A DNA stretch of 64,000 bases from Fratercula arctica. Lineage: Eukaryota; Chordata; Aves; Charadriiformes; Alcidae. This document shows positions 35,771 to 46,876 of the stretch, piece by piece (position 1 is the first letter of the stretch; each line of letters starts with the position of its first letter). Below the pieces are notes generated by a model. That model saw nothing but the letters and a program-made list of their open reading frames with translations. It did no database searches and had not been told where the DNA came from. The stretch lies in NCBI GenBank assembly GCA_947846985.1, contig CANTUZ010000002.1, forward strand, positions 57,554,885-57,618,884, written 5' to 3'. The translations under genes and the position numbers were made by a program.

Positions 35771-38700
35771 CACAGTGTCTTAAATGAGGATCTCTTTTTT
35801 ATCTCTGCCCCAAGCTTTATGCTATAGCAGTCTTGAATGGCATATCAGAGTCTATTTCTGAGTACTGGAACAATGTCTCTGACAATATGTATTAGCATTC
35901 TGGCACGTTCCTCTAGATGAAATTTCTATGTGCTTCAGACAATAGACAATGTTAGGAGAGTTGGACAGACACTATAGAAGAGCAGTATTCATCTGATCTT
36001 CTTGGAAACCATTTCAGTACTACAAGCAGAAGATGACAGAAGGCAGAAATACCTGAAGAGTCAGCTACAAACTAGAAAGGAGCTGTAAGGTTGAGGATTT
36101 TACGGAACAGGAAGAATATCATACTTCCTCTGAGCAGACTGACCCATTCAACTAAACAAAAGGCGGAGGTAACAGAAAAGAACAAGCCCCAAAATCATGG
36201 GTTTGAGCCATATCAGTCAAGACATCAAAATGTGAAAAGAGTATAAAATAATTTCAATGCCTACATCTGCATGATGCTGGCCTTTACAGTAAAACACCAA
36301 AAAAAGAGGGGAAAAAAAAAAAAAAAAAGAAAGAAAAAAGACAAACAAGAAAGACTTGTTCATTTATGAGCATAACTACAACCTTACTGATACTATCAAC
36401 ACTTGCTGGAAACAATCTCCTAATGGGAAAATGAAATTATGTGGTTTATAAAAACATACTGAGGAAGGAGCTAGTGCTCTCGTTCAAATAGAATTGATTA
36501 AAGGAAATCCATGTGTTATGCCAGATGGACTTGACTACTGTGATAGTTCAGCACAACAGTTCTGGATAATGGACTTCGTGCATATGATAGAAATACCAAG
36601 TAGATATGATAATAACACTGACTTCAATTGACAGCATTAAGTTTCAGAAAAATTTTACTGACCAGTTTTCACTCCAGAGAACTAAAGATGGTGGACTACC
36701 TGCAATCTTATAGCTGGGTGTTGTGCTGGTTTGTGTTCAGGATATCACCACTAGAAAGCTTCTCTTAGATGTTTTACAGACATCAACCACACAAAATATG
36801 TAGTAGTGTGTGGCATCCATACCGCATGTTTTTTTGACAGCAACAACTTCAGAAGCAGAAAGCAGTCCCCCTTATTACAAATAAATATTTTGTTCACTAC
36901 TGATACATTTACAACTTCTTCACAGGCAGGCAGGCCCAAACAATTTACTCTCTAAGCCTCCTACATTTTCAGAAATGCTTTGCACACTATTACTGCCATA
37001 ACCCTTTGAGAAGCTGAACATTAATTTAGGTCATGGTTATAGAGGAATTTCAGCTGCCTTATTCATTAGCAGTGGCAAGGGCTCATTTTCTCTAAAAACA
37101 TCTTGACAATTAAATCTACTGGAAAAATATACTTATCTTCCTGTAAAATAGTACCTTTTTTAAAAAAACATTTCCATGAATTAATGCACTCTGCATTACC
37201 TTACTCTGAAAGCACTTTTGTTTTAAACTGGGGACTTTCAGTCTGCTTTTGATGGACTTATACCCTATGAGGTTCAAGACAGGTGACTAAAATAAGTTAT
37301 TTCACATGTGCTACTCAGCAATCTATGCATGCAAAAGTTTATAATAGGAAACATGTGAATCTGATAACCAAAAGAGTAAAACCTACTGATTTATGTCATC
37401 AACTGGAAGTGTTAGTACAACTTACAAATCAACACAATCACATTAGTCCCTGCCACATCAGCGATATTGGTAAAACAGACAGTGCAGCCTTCATCAAGTC
37501 ATTCCAGACGCACCATCTTTTGTGCTAATCCTTCATGAGCACAGGATAACAGGCAATGGGGAAGAGAGACAAAATGGCAATGAAAGGCAGTGTCCCAGAG
37601 AGGGTGTCCTCTCTGACCAAATCTCAGCTGCTACCAGAACTGGGAGGAAGGCAGCAAGAGAAAAAAAAAGCAGTAGGAGCCACAGCACACATGCTTCAAG
37701 GAAGAAGCATTCCCATTTCATTCATTAGGTAAATTGTGATCTGTCAAGTTTGTTATCTCTCTAAACTGCAGCTGTTTTGCTACCTTGATCTCCTACTCCC
37801 TTCCTCAGCCCAAGGCTTTTGCTGGCTTTGCTCCATGTGTTACGCCGTTACACCAAGGAGTGCTCTTGGCACAGTGACTCCCCTCTTTACCCACTGAGCA
37901 TCTACATTGTAGAGCACTACAGATCTACAGGAACAACCCTGAGTAGCAAGAAACAGTACCTTCCTTGCTAAAAAGACTCTTTTTCAAATATAACAAATAA
38001 CCATATTAGCACAGCCTTAGAGGGTATCTAGTAAGCGGAAGAGAAAGAATAGCTCTTCTTAGCAGTCTGGCTTGTTATTCATAGAGTCACATTGAAGGGA
38101 TACAGTGTAGCCCCCTGCACAAGCTGGTCTGCACTCACAGCTTCTTCCAGAAATGTGTGGCCACCGTAACCCGAGATCTGACACAGACTGTTACACTCAT
38201 CTGAACTCAGTAATTACGCTAGATCTTCCCGTGCCCTCCTGGTACTGCAGTACCTTATACAGTGCAAGTACACCCAGGGCATCCCCCACCTCACAGGGCA
38301 AATTCTGCTCCTGGGCCTGGACTGGTAGATCCCAGCATGCTCAGAAGAACTTTATTATACCTATTTTCTCCAAATTTTAGTTTGAGAAGAACTTTGTTAT
38401 ATCTATTTTCTCCAAATTTTAGTTTGAGAACAATTCCCTCTTTTCACTTCAGAGTGGTACGTGTTCCACACAAAACCTCTTGCCTCCTTGCATCTATTGA
38501 AGCTGGAAGAAGCATTATTTACACTACACAGACAAGTCTTGGCCATTTTACATCCTGTCCATTTATGCATGAAGTTCCTGGTAAATGGTGCAGTTCCCAG
38601 TTGGGGCTGGACAAGTTTCTCCCTGCAACTAGCTACTAAACAATGACACTTCTCCCACTGCAACTCAAAAATCAAAGCTGGTGCAGAGATCACCCACAAA

Positions 38701-40390
38701 CACACCTGAATTTCACAAAGCCGTTCCCTGACACCTATCAGATACGGGACCAAGAGGCCCACAAAGGAAATATCACCTACACAGTCCCAAATTTTTACAT
38801 ATGTATTTGCATCATTAACAATATCCAAAAGACATTCCCAATCATTATGAAGGTTGTACTTCTTGAACAAAAAATGGAGAAAAATGAGGAGAATATAAAA
38901 TCTGAAGCAATTGTTACCCTACAGATAAGTACCCTGGGGAGAGCTGTTAACTCATTTGTTGTTTAGATGCTTGAAAAGAAAAACTTAATAGAAATCTGAC
39001 TGAAGTTTGCCCCTTTTGCCTCACAGGGAACAAAAAATATCACTGCCTGTCATCTTCCTTGTCTGGCTAATCACAGGCATCCAAGCACCAATAAATAAAC
39101 TGCAACAGATCATGAAGTTAGCTTAAAATCCACCTGATTTCCTAAATTCCAAAGGTAAGTGGGATTGTCTGGGTATTTCTATTTTCAATTCTCATTCTTT
39201 TGACGTCTAGAGGTCTTAACCTTTCAAGTTGTTCTCTGCAAGGCTGAGGACTAGCCATTTCTTTAGTAGATCTGGATATCTTAAAGGCTGGCTTCCTATG
39301 GGTCCAAGATCTGCAGTACCACTCAGTTAAGCTGTATACAACTATTTCTATTTCCAAGGTTGCACATTTTTGCATATTTTAGGGAGCAGCAGGGCTGTGC
39401 CATGAGCAGAGATGAGCCAGGAGCTGTGGGCGACCTGGCACAGGCCGTGCCCTCACCGACAGGGTGCAGTACCACAGAGTCTGAACATGGGGCAGAGCCA
39501 GGTGGTCATAGCAATGAATCCCATCAACAGCCTCAGACAAGGCAAAGTAATCAGTCACCAGCAGACAGGGGTGAGAAGTAGGACTGGAGACAGGAATACA
39601 ACATGGGTCCATCCAGAAGGCAAAGTCAGAGGTAGACATGCCCGCAGCATAGCTCAGGCAAGGACTGAGTGCCAAGCCCTGAGCTGTAAGAGGGCTTCTG
39701 GGCAGAGGGTAGAGGCTGGTCAGGGCCAGTGAGGCTCATTAGTGCCCAAAGGACCCTGACAGCCATAGGCTTTGGGGGAAAGCTGAGGGAAAGTCTGACC
39801 CCATGAAAATGACAGAAAATACTGCCATTGACTTCCATGAGGTCAGTATCCACCTGATGTCTTTCTTTTCCAAGTCTCATGACGTGCACCTCAAATGACC
39901 TTGGGTCACACACCAAATAAATAGATAAGAGTGATAAAAGTTAACCAAAGACACGCAACACTCAAAGCACCGCATATTCACAGCTGTTGAAGATATTAGC
40001 ACCGTATCAACCACTAGCAAAATAAAAATTGCTATCATGTTTCTGGCCAGCGCTGGCAGGTTTTGAAGCTTTTTTTCTAAGGCTAGCTGCCAACAGTGCC
40101 ATGGGAGTGCTAACACACTGCCATTTCATTTCAAGGCTAATATTGAAATATGGTAAAAATCTGCATTTATACAGAGCTATAAAGGCCAAAGAAAAGATTT
40201 CTCTTGCTTTCAGCAAGTTTTGGATCAAGTCGAGTATGTATCATTTTCATGTATGAGAGTGATGTTGCCCTCTGGTGGGTAACCCACAACCAGAGCAAAG
40301 CCCTTGCAAAGTCTCAGCACATTCAAGCAGAAGCAGCCCACAGTTTCTGATACTAGAATCTTTGCATATACCAGGTGATTTAGCTTTGCT
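35771..40390. other. Unique non-coding DNA, no gene seen
   Basis: No gene is recognised. It holds an A run at about 36.31-36.33 kb, a 42-bp tandem duplication at 38.34 kb, and a GC-richer patch at 39.38-39.79 kb. A possible fossil of the palindromic amniote repeat lies at 39821-39847 (ACTGCCATTGACTTCCATGA and an adjacent GGTCAGT), another near 36617. Confidence 0.45.
38343..38426. repeat. Tandem duplication, 2 x 42 bp
   Basis: Two head-to-tail 42-bp units starting AGAAGAACTTT and ending TTTTAGTTTG differ at only two positions (38343-38384 and 38385-38426). A few bases (AGAA) of a third unit follow. The high identity implies a recent slippage or duplication event. Confidence 0.9.
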
Positions 40391-40568
40391 GCAACCCGAG
40401 GAGGCAGGAGTACACTTTTAGCCTCGTCTTACAACTGAAGAGACAGGAGGTACAGGAAGGATGCAGTTTCAGTCCTCATCTCTTTGTAGAATAACAATCT
40501 GTCAACATCCAGCACAGAATCAGCCCCATCCAACTTTTCCAAGGTCACGTAGAAAATCTGTAGGAAAG
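40391..40568 (-). mobile_element. MIR SINE fossil, interrupted
   Basis: The plus strand reads as the reverse complement of MIR. GCAACCCGAGGAGGCAGGAG, then TTTTAGCCTCGTCTTACAAC, then TGAAGAGACAGGAGGTACAG (40391-40460) match in order the MIR core. After about 70 bp of unrelated sequence, CAACTTTTCCAAGGTCACGT and AGAAAATCTGT (40530-40568) match the following MIR part. MIR is a tRNA-derived SINE of amniote or older age, mobilised by L2-type LINEs and long dead; birds retain a few copies. The 70-bp interruption is unexplained (insertion or rapid divergence). Confidence 0.6.
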
Positions 40569-42327
40569 TTAAACAAAAAGAAAGAAAAAACAGAAGGCTC
40601 CATGTTTCATGACTCAAAAGTTTTAACCACAAGACTGAAAGAAAAAACAATCCCTCAAGTACTTATATTTAGCCCTTAAAACCTCTAGACGCCAATTATA
40701 TTCTGCAGGCTGTGTCTACATCAGTTCTCACCTATATTCATTTATTTGTTTTTCCTCCTTTCATAGAATCAGATTTAATTTTTCTTAAGTAACAGATAAA
40801 TTACTAGTGTCTATATTATCAGCACCCTATTAAGAGCAGGAATTCAGCTCGATGCCACTGGGACGTTGTAACATTCCTATCTCATCACCGATCAGACTAA
40901 GGTCTAGGGAGTGAAATTTATCAAATCCCATTGTACAGTGTATCTGGAAGGATGATAAACATGATTAAAATTCATTTCACCAACACAGTTGCTCATATGT
41001 ATTTGATGTCCTTTTCCTTGGAATGGTTAGACAAATTGCACAGTTCCCTAAAATGAAATTCAGTCTCGGGTTTTATACAACGTGCCCTGATAATACAAAT
41101 CAATATTTTGACAAAACACATTTTTGCCTGAAGATGAAGTATAATGGGTAATGAAATACATTTAAGTACTTTATAATTTATCCTGAGAGCGCAATGCATT
41201 TGACCAAATGTCATACATCATTCCATAGAAGACTAGGTGGAATATATAATCTATACTCTTTCAAGAAGAAACCACATTGAGAGAGAGCACAATTAAACAC
41301 TTATTATTCAGAAAACATTTCAAATTAAGGATCTGTGTGCAGCCTCTTAAAGACACGTTCTACACATTTTAACTGCAAGATCACAGGTTTTTCTCAAATG
41401 CAATATCATGTTCTCTAATGACTTTCATTTTTAAGATAGAGTACCTCATCTTCTGTGTGTCAACTTGCTTTTGCCATGGACCTCACATGTATAGCATAAG
41501 GGAAGCCAAAAAAAGACAAAAGTTTCTGTGGACCTTTCACATGCTGTGTGACTCTTGCCCAATGTCTATAATAAATGAGATGGCTTCCTCCGGAATTTCC
41601 ATGTCCTAGACCCATTTGGCTGTTCACCCTCCAAGAGCTCTCTCCCTGTGGAGCACATAGCAAAAATTTCACAGGCAGTAACGGTGCAGACAGAAATTTA
41701 AAAGTTGGTAACTTCATATATGCCAGTTCCTAAATCCAGTGTGGCCCAAAGGCACTAAGAACATTTATGAGCCCGGTTCTCCTTCATTTCGCAGGGCGAT
41801 ATTACAACCTACATATCTTAATGGCTCTTGGCATCAGGTGCTATCTGCATGGTTGGGTAAATGTATGAGCAGGGATTTAGCCTTTGACTGAAATATGAGC
41901 CAGGTGAAGTAGTGTTTAATGGGAAGACTCAGTAACTCACTGATATGTGAAATAAAACAAGTCATGTATTTTGCTTATTAAGGTTTGCTCCATGTAATAA
42001 CATGTTTTATTGCAGTCTCATTTACTGCTCTCTTGGCCACAACAGCCTGGCCTTTAGTCTTTATAAGGAGTTCATCAGAATTCAAGACCTAAGTGCCCAG
42101 ACCACGACCGTTACACAGGAATTGTTTTCACTGAGGCCAAGGCACGAGCATGTTCAGCTGATACACAAATATCTGTTGCTAAAACATTTCCCACTTGAAA
42201 TGTAATTGTTCTCCAGTTAGGAAGTAATCACTGAAAAGCAAAATCGTACAGATGACACCCTGAGTTTTATGTTCACAGAAGGTTAATATATTTTCCATCC
42301 ACAGCGGAACTGTTTGTAATTTATAGG
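40569..42327. other. Unique non-coding DNA, no gene seen
   Basis: No gene is recognised. Near 41757-41800 the phrase GAGCCCGGTTCTCCTTCATT resembles the arm of the palindromic amniote repeat that is better seen just downstream. The sequence from 42.0 kb to 42.8 kb contains no long frame. Confidence 0.45.
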
Positions 42328-42412
42328 CAAAAATTCAGCCCTGGTGTGAGCAAGTGCAATTCTTATTGATCTCAATAGGAGATGCGCTCATTTATAGCGG
42401 GGCTGGTTTTGG
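42328..42412. mobile_element. Palindromic amniote repeat fossil (MITE-like)
   Basis: The 85-bp segment is an imperfect palindrome centred on ATTGATCTCAAT. The left arm (from CAAAAATTCAGCCCTGGTGT) and the reverse complement of the right arm (from CCAAAACCAGCCCCGC) agree at very roughly three quarters of positions. The arm and centre match my recollection of a non-autonomous palindromic element abundant in turtles and crocodilians (TTCAGCCCTGGTGTA arms, CATTGACTTCAATG centre). Mobilising enzyme and family name are not established here. Confidence 0.4.
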
Positions 42413-43090
42413 CGTCATGTCTGTTTAGCACCAGAATGAATAATATTACAAGACAGGGCATAGGTTCAGTACATGTTGAAAGCTTTTGCATGTGAATATT
42501 AAAATAGCCTGTCTCCACAATAGCAACTATTTTGGGCTGGAGAACACAACATGTGCCAATCTGAGTTGCATAATGCTTTGCATATCTCGGGGTACGCTAC
42601 TCTGAATAGTTCCATACTGAATGGCTGCTTAATCTCTCCGGCACAGTTACTGTATAGATTCTCTATCTAACAGCACGATGCAGCACTTTGCTCAATAGAA
42701 GAACCCTGTATTCACTCTCAAAAGCACAAGGCAGCCTGTAGGAGAGACTGAGGCAGAGCTTCGCTCCAAGAGCCTTGTGGTTTACGCTATTTTGGTATGA
42801 GTTTAAAGAAAAACACTCACATTTTTTTACACATTTGGTTTTCATTTGTATGAAACAATTTTGTAGCCTAATAAAAAGACCTACAGTTTCATAAAAGGAA
42901 GTTAACTGGTTGTCTTTGGGCAGTAGAAGACTTTTGCATTTATTACTGGGTTATTTTAAGGGCATTAACTGCAGTCAGCCCATGAGCTCTGTTACAGAAC
43001 TGATTTGATTTAGGATCTTTTTTAATTACGCTGTGTTTTATTAAAAAAAAACAACAAATGTCAGTGTGAAAATACTGGATCTGTAGCCTT

Positions 43091-43117
43091 TCTTATTACA
43101 CTAGTAGTGTAATAAGA
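43091..43117. repeat. 27-bp perfect palindrome
   Basis: TCTTATTACACTA and its exact reverse complement TAGTGTAATAAGA flank a single G. Thirteen perfect base pairs with a one-base centre are unlikely by chance in a 64-kb window. It could extrude as a cruciform or be a dyad binding site. The half site TTATTACAC (reverse GTGTAATAA) resembles bZIP E4BP4/NFIL3-HLF sites of the form TTAYRTAA. Confidence 0.85.
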
Positions 43118-43383
43118 GTGGTCTGGAAGGCAGAGCACTGCTGTGGACTGCCTTGTAAGTCATCACATTGTCCACTGTTTGTCTGCCTCCTGGCTGGCAG
43201 CAAGTGTACCCAACTGGTTCAGGGTACTGGTGTTCCCATTCAAGCTCTCTTTCCAGCAGCTGGAAGGTATCTAATTTACCAATACACTTTCACCTTCCAA
43301 CAGAAAGAAATCTGACAGCCTTATCTCACCTTCTAGCACTCAGACCCATGGGGAAGGCAATTTGCCATTCTAACCTTGTGTTT

Positions 43384-43482
43384 TGGCAGGGGGACAAGAA
43401 GGGAAGTAACTTGTCCACTGCTGCCTTCCCACTGGTAACATGCAGACCTCAGGATGGCCATAACTTACCCAATTAGCCACAG
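43384..43482 (-). mobile_element. Possible MIR SINE fossil
   Basis: The plus strand has GGGGGACAAGAAGGGAAGTA followed by ACTTGTCCA and then CACTGGTAACATGCAGACCT, in the order expected for the reverse complement of MIR. The similarity is much weaker than at 40391, and the flanks are unassigned. Confidence 0.3.
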
Positions 43483-43963
43483 TGCCTGCCATCCTCAAAA
43501 TATACTCCTAAGTCTTTGCTGAAATGCGTTGATCACAGCACACAGCTCAGGAGTAAAACACATGCATTTTTCTAAAACTCAAGGAAACAAACATACACTG
43601 TGCTCTAAATACATTTAATTACTGTCTTATTCAACGTAGCACAAACAAGCCACTGGGTGTAAGCATAAAACACTGGCAGCTACCATTCACCTCGTAGGTA
43701 TAATACAGGACAACAAATATATTGAAAGCTTAATTTCCAAGAAGCTAGCCTATTCCTTCCTTTTTTAATTAGACTTTTCCATATAATGTATTCTATCTCA
43801 ATAAATTCACTTTACACTGATGACTACAGTGGCTATTCAATGTTGAGTTGTATTAATTCAAACGTACATCAAGGGACAAATTAAGATGAGGACACAGTCC
43901 AGGTAACTAGAGTAACAGCCCTGGGAAGGTATATGAAAAGCCGAATGCTTTGCTCAAACCCAT

Positions 43964-44059
43964 AAAGAAGAGAAAGAGAAGACAGAAAAGGAAAAGAGAG
44001 AAAAAGAAAAGAAAAGAGGAAAAAGAGAAGAGAGAAAAAGAAGGGGGGGTGGGAAAGGG
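43964..44059 (+). repeat. Polypurine tract, about 95 bp
   Basis: Almost every base is A or G over about 95 bp (one C near 43983 and one T near 44050), mostly AAAGAGA words ending in a run of 7 G. Such tracts can form intramolecular triplex (H-DNA) and are mutable. It is not near a recognised gene. Confidence 0.85.
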
Positions 44060-46543
44060 CAAAGTCACCCACGGTCTCTTTAACATGGAGCTTAGCTACT
44101 GAATCCAGAGTCATGGATCTTTTTGCTTCCACCTAATACAATGTAACTTTTGGTGCTGCTTTCTCAAATCCTGTCCTATCAGGCAGTGTCACTGTCATAT
44201 CTTCTCTCGGCAGCATTCAAGGAAGCTAAAGGGATTTAGTTCCTAAGCAAAACTCATGTCTTTGAGTCACACTGGAGTTGTGTCTGGAGGAGCGCTGTAG
44301 TAATGTGAGAGAATTATACAGACCCTGGAGCTATTCTCAGCTACACTTAGATGTTTACAAAATAAAGGGGTTTTGAAGTCTAGATTTTACCCTGGACTAT
44401 GGGAGGCAGTGGAAAGTGTCAGAAAGGACAAAAGACAGACGTTTTAGATGAGAAATTTAAGACCTGTTTGCCCTAGTTTTGACTGACTTTTTTTTTTAAT
44501 GAGAAGCTACCTTAGCTAAGTAAGGGGGCAGAAGGCATGTGAAACTAATATCCAAAATCTGAGATCCCCATTGAGTGAAGAAGCACCAATAAAGCAGATT
44601 ATCTTTGACATTTTGGCGAAGGGAAGAAGTAAAAACATGTGACAGAGGACTCTTAGTTGGTTACCAGAGGGATGGACCGCAAACCTAGTCTAATTTGTGC
44701 AGTACACCCAGGGTGATAGGACAAGCAGTAAACTCCAGAGATCTGCAAATTAATATCAGCCAAGCACCAAAATCTCAGCCGCTGGAAATTGATGCAACTG
44801 GGGCAATCAGCACTTCTGGACATTTGGGGCTGTTTTGGGTAGGTTAAAAAGTGAGCACAGTATCCAAAAAGGTCACTTGGCTTCAATATACTATGGATTA
44901 GTCTTGCTCAGAGCAAATTACTCATCACGTGGATCTGAGGGAGATTCCTGTATAAACATTGTCTGTTATACTAAAGGGCCTGCTGCTTGTTCCATCCAAG
45001 GCAACAGCAAACTTCACTGACTTCAGCCAAGCAAGGACAAGGTTGATAGCTGCAGGCTTCCTTAACGCATAGGAAGGCTTTGCTGTGAGTGAAAATCAGG
45101 ACTTGCTGTACGATATAGCGAGCATGGGATAAAAAGGTGTTTTGCTTTGCAGGATAATGGAAGTCCTTCTTTTATAGTGACCAGATTCCATATCTGATAT
45201 GTCCAGCCAGAGTTTTAAAAAAATCTCACACATGCATGTCAGCTATTGAATGATACTGTTTAAAGCTAGAAACTGTGAGCTGTTAGTCTTTAAAGAATAG
45301 GCAGACAGGCAAGAAATTCCACCGAGTGATTTATAAGCAGGTGGAAGAAGAAGTGGAAACTTCTGTGAATCTTGGTCAGGATCCAGTTCAGGCCCTTATT
45401 TTGATGGAGGGCTCCCTCTTCTGGATTTTGACTGAAGCATATTTCCCCTAAGTCCAAACTGGTTTATTTTTTCCAGTGTAATTGAAAGGCATTTTCAACT
45501 AGAAAACCAATGAGGGAGAGAGCCTCTATGTGCTCTCATATTCCGACAATCCCTCTACCGCATACACTGTGGGGATCTGGTCCGACTGTACCTGCCCCAC
45601 AGACGTGCTAGAAACAACAGGAGCTCCCACTGAGTTTTTAGGTTTTAATTTGTGTATTTAAGTTAATAGATGTCCCAGGCACAAGGGTGAGGGTTTACTC
45701 TAGCGTATGATTCTTTATTTTTCTTGCTTTCTAAATGCAAGGTTTGGAGGATTACATTATTAAGAAATAGCCTTAGTTGTAACAATTCCTGGGAACTTTA
45801 CTTCTGGAAAAGAACACCTTCAAGTTTAGCAGCTCAAAAAGAAAAATATCTATTTGTCTGGAAGTTCTCCAGTGACATGAAAGATTGCCTTTTAGTCCCT
45901 TATACAAATCAGAAGAGTCTTACATGAAAAGTCCTCCCTAATCTGTGGGGAATTTACCCCCCACCCCCTAGGAATTCCTTCTGAAAACAGACACTTCCTG
46001 AATGGCAGGTGGGACTGCTAGAAACTGAAACTGCATCTTCAAGTAATTTATGTTTCTTAAGAAGAACAACGATTTCAGGCGGAAACCTGCTTTGATGAAC
46101 ATTTTCCTTTAATACAGCCAGAGTTTACTACCGCAGTACAAATACATCTATAAGACTACGGCTATGGATTGTTATCATAGCCAGAGGGGCATTCATTATT
46201 TCAGAATAGGACAGGAATGCAAGCAAAACTCGGAGTTTTGCTGGAAAAGAAATAAAAGTAATAATAATCCATATTGTTCTGTGGTCTGAAAAGGAGTCAC
46301 ACCTCTCTGATTTTAGAGAAAGAACATAACTGCATTTTGTTTAAATGGAATAACAATCCAACTTGAAGTTTAAAATCAGCAACTACAGACACTATAATGA
46401 AGGATGTGACAAAAGCTATACATCTCTTAAAAGAGAATGATACACACTTCTTCCAGATATAACATGACAAGCCTTCTAATGTTGTTACTGCCCACAAGAC
46501 AGCATTCACCTAGACCAATGATTCCCTGGTTTTTTTTCCTGCA
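44060..46543. other. Unique non-coding DNA, no gene seen
   Basis: No gene or confident transposon is recognised. A fragment ACTTCACTGACTTCAGCCAA near 45010 is reminiscent of the centre of the palindromic amniote repeat, too short to call. Confidence 0.5.
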
Positions 46544-46876
46544 GATTTATCTGAAAGGTGCATACAAGAAGGCTGGGGAGGGGCTGTTTGCAAGGGCATG
46601 TAGCGATAGGACGAGGGGTAATGGCTTCAAACTGGAAGAGGGTAGATTTACATTAGATATTAGGAAGAAATTTTGCACTATGAGGGTGGTGAGGCACTGG
46701 AACAGGTTGCCCAGAGAAGCTGTGGATGCCCCATCCCTGGAAGTGTTCAAGGCCAGGCTGGATGGGGCTTTGAGCAGCCTGGTCTAGTGGGAGGTGTCCC
46801 TGCCCATGGCAGGGGGTTGGAACTAGATGATCTTTAAGGTCCCTTCCAACTCTAACCATTCTACGATTCTATGATT
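46544..46876 (+). mobile_element. CR1 LINE, 5'-truncated 3' end
   Basis: The plus strand encodes the last ~85 residues of the CR1 reverse-transcriptase ORF with motifs [42 protein letters not shown] and a terminal stop after SSLV, then the 3' UTR with GGTTGGAACTAGATGATCTT and the tail ATTCTACGATTCTATGATT. The frame is intact to the stop, so the copy is fairly young. The subfamily differs from the copies at 4.9 and 56-57 kb (AYKKAGEGL versus GGCQEDG and PSLEVF versus PSLE[TA]F), showing that at least two CR1 subfamilies contributed to the window. The insertion start follows a T8 stretch. Confidence 0.96.

Larger units (their letters stand above)
42413..43963. other. Unique non-coding DNA, no gene seen
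   Basis: No gene is recognised. It contains the perfect palindrome at 43.09 kb and a weak MIR-like fossil at 43.38 kb. Frames at 43118-43476 plus overlap the MIR-like part and have no domain. Confidence 0.45.

Noticed and set aside
35514..35783. 89-codon frame of repeated Phe-Leu-Ser
   Set aside because: Translation of the TTTC microsatellite.
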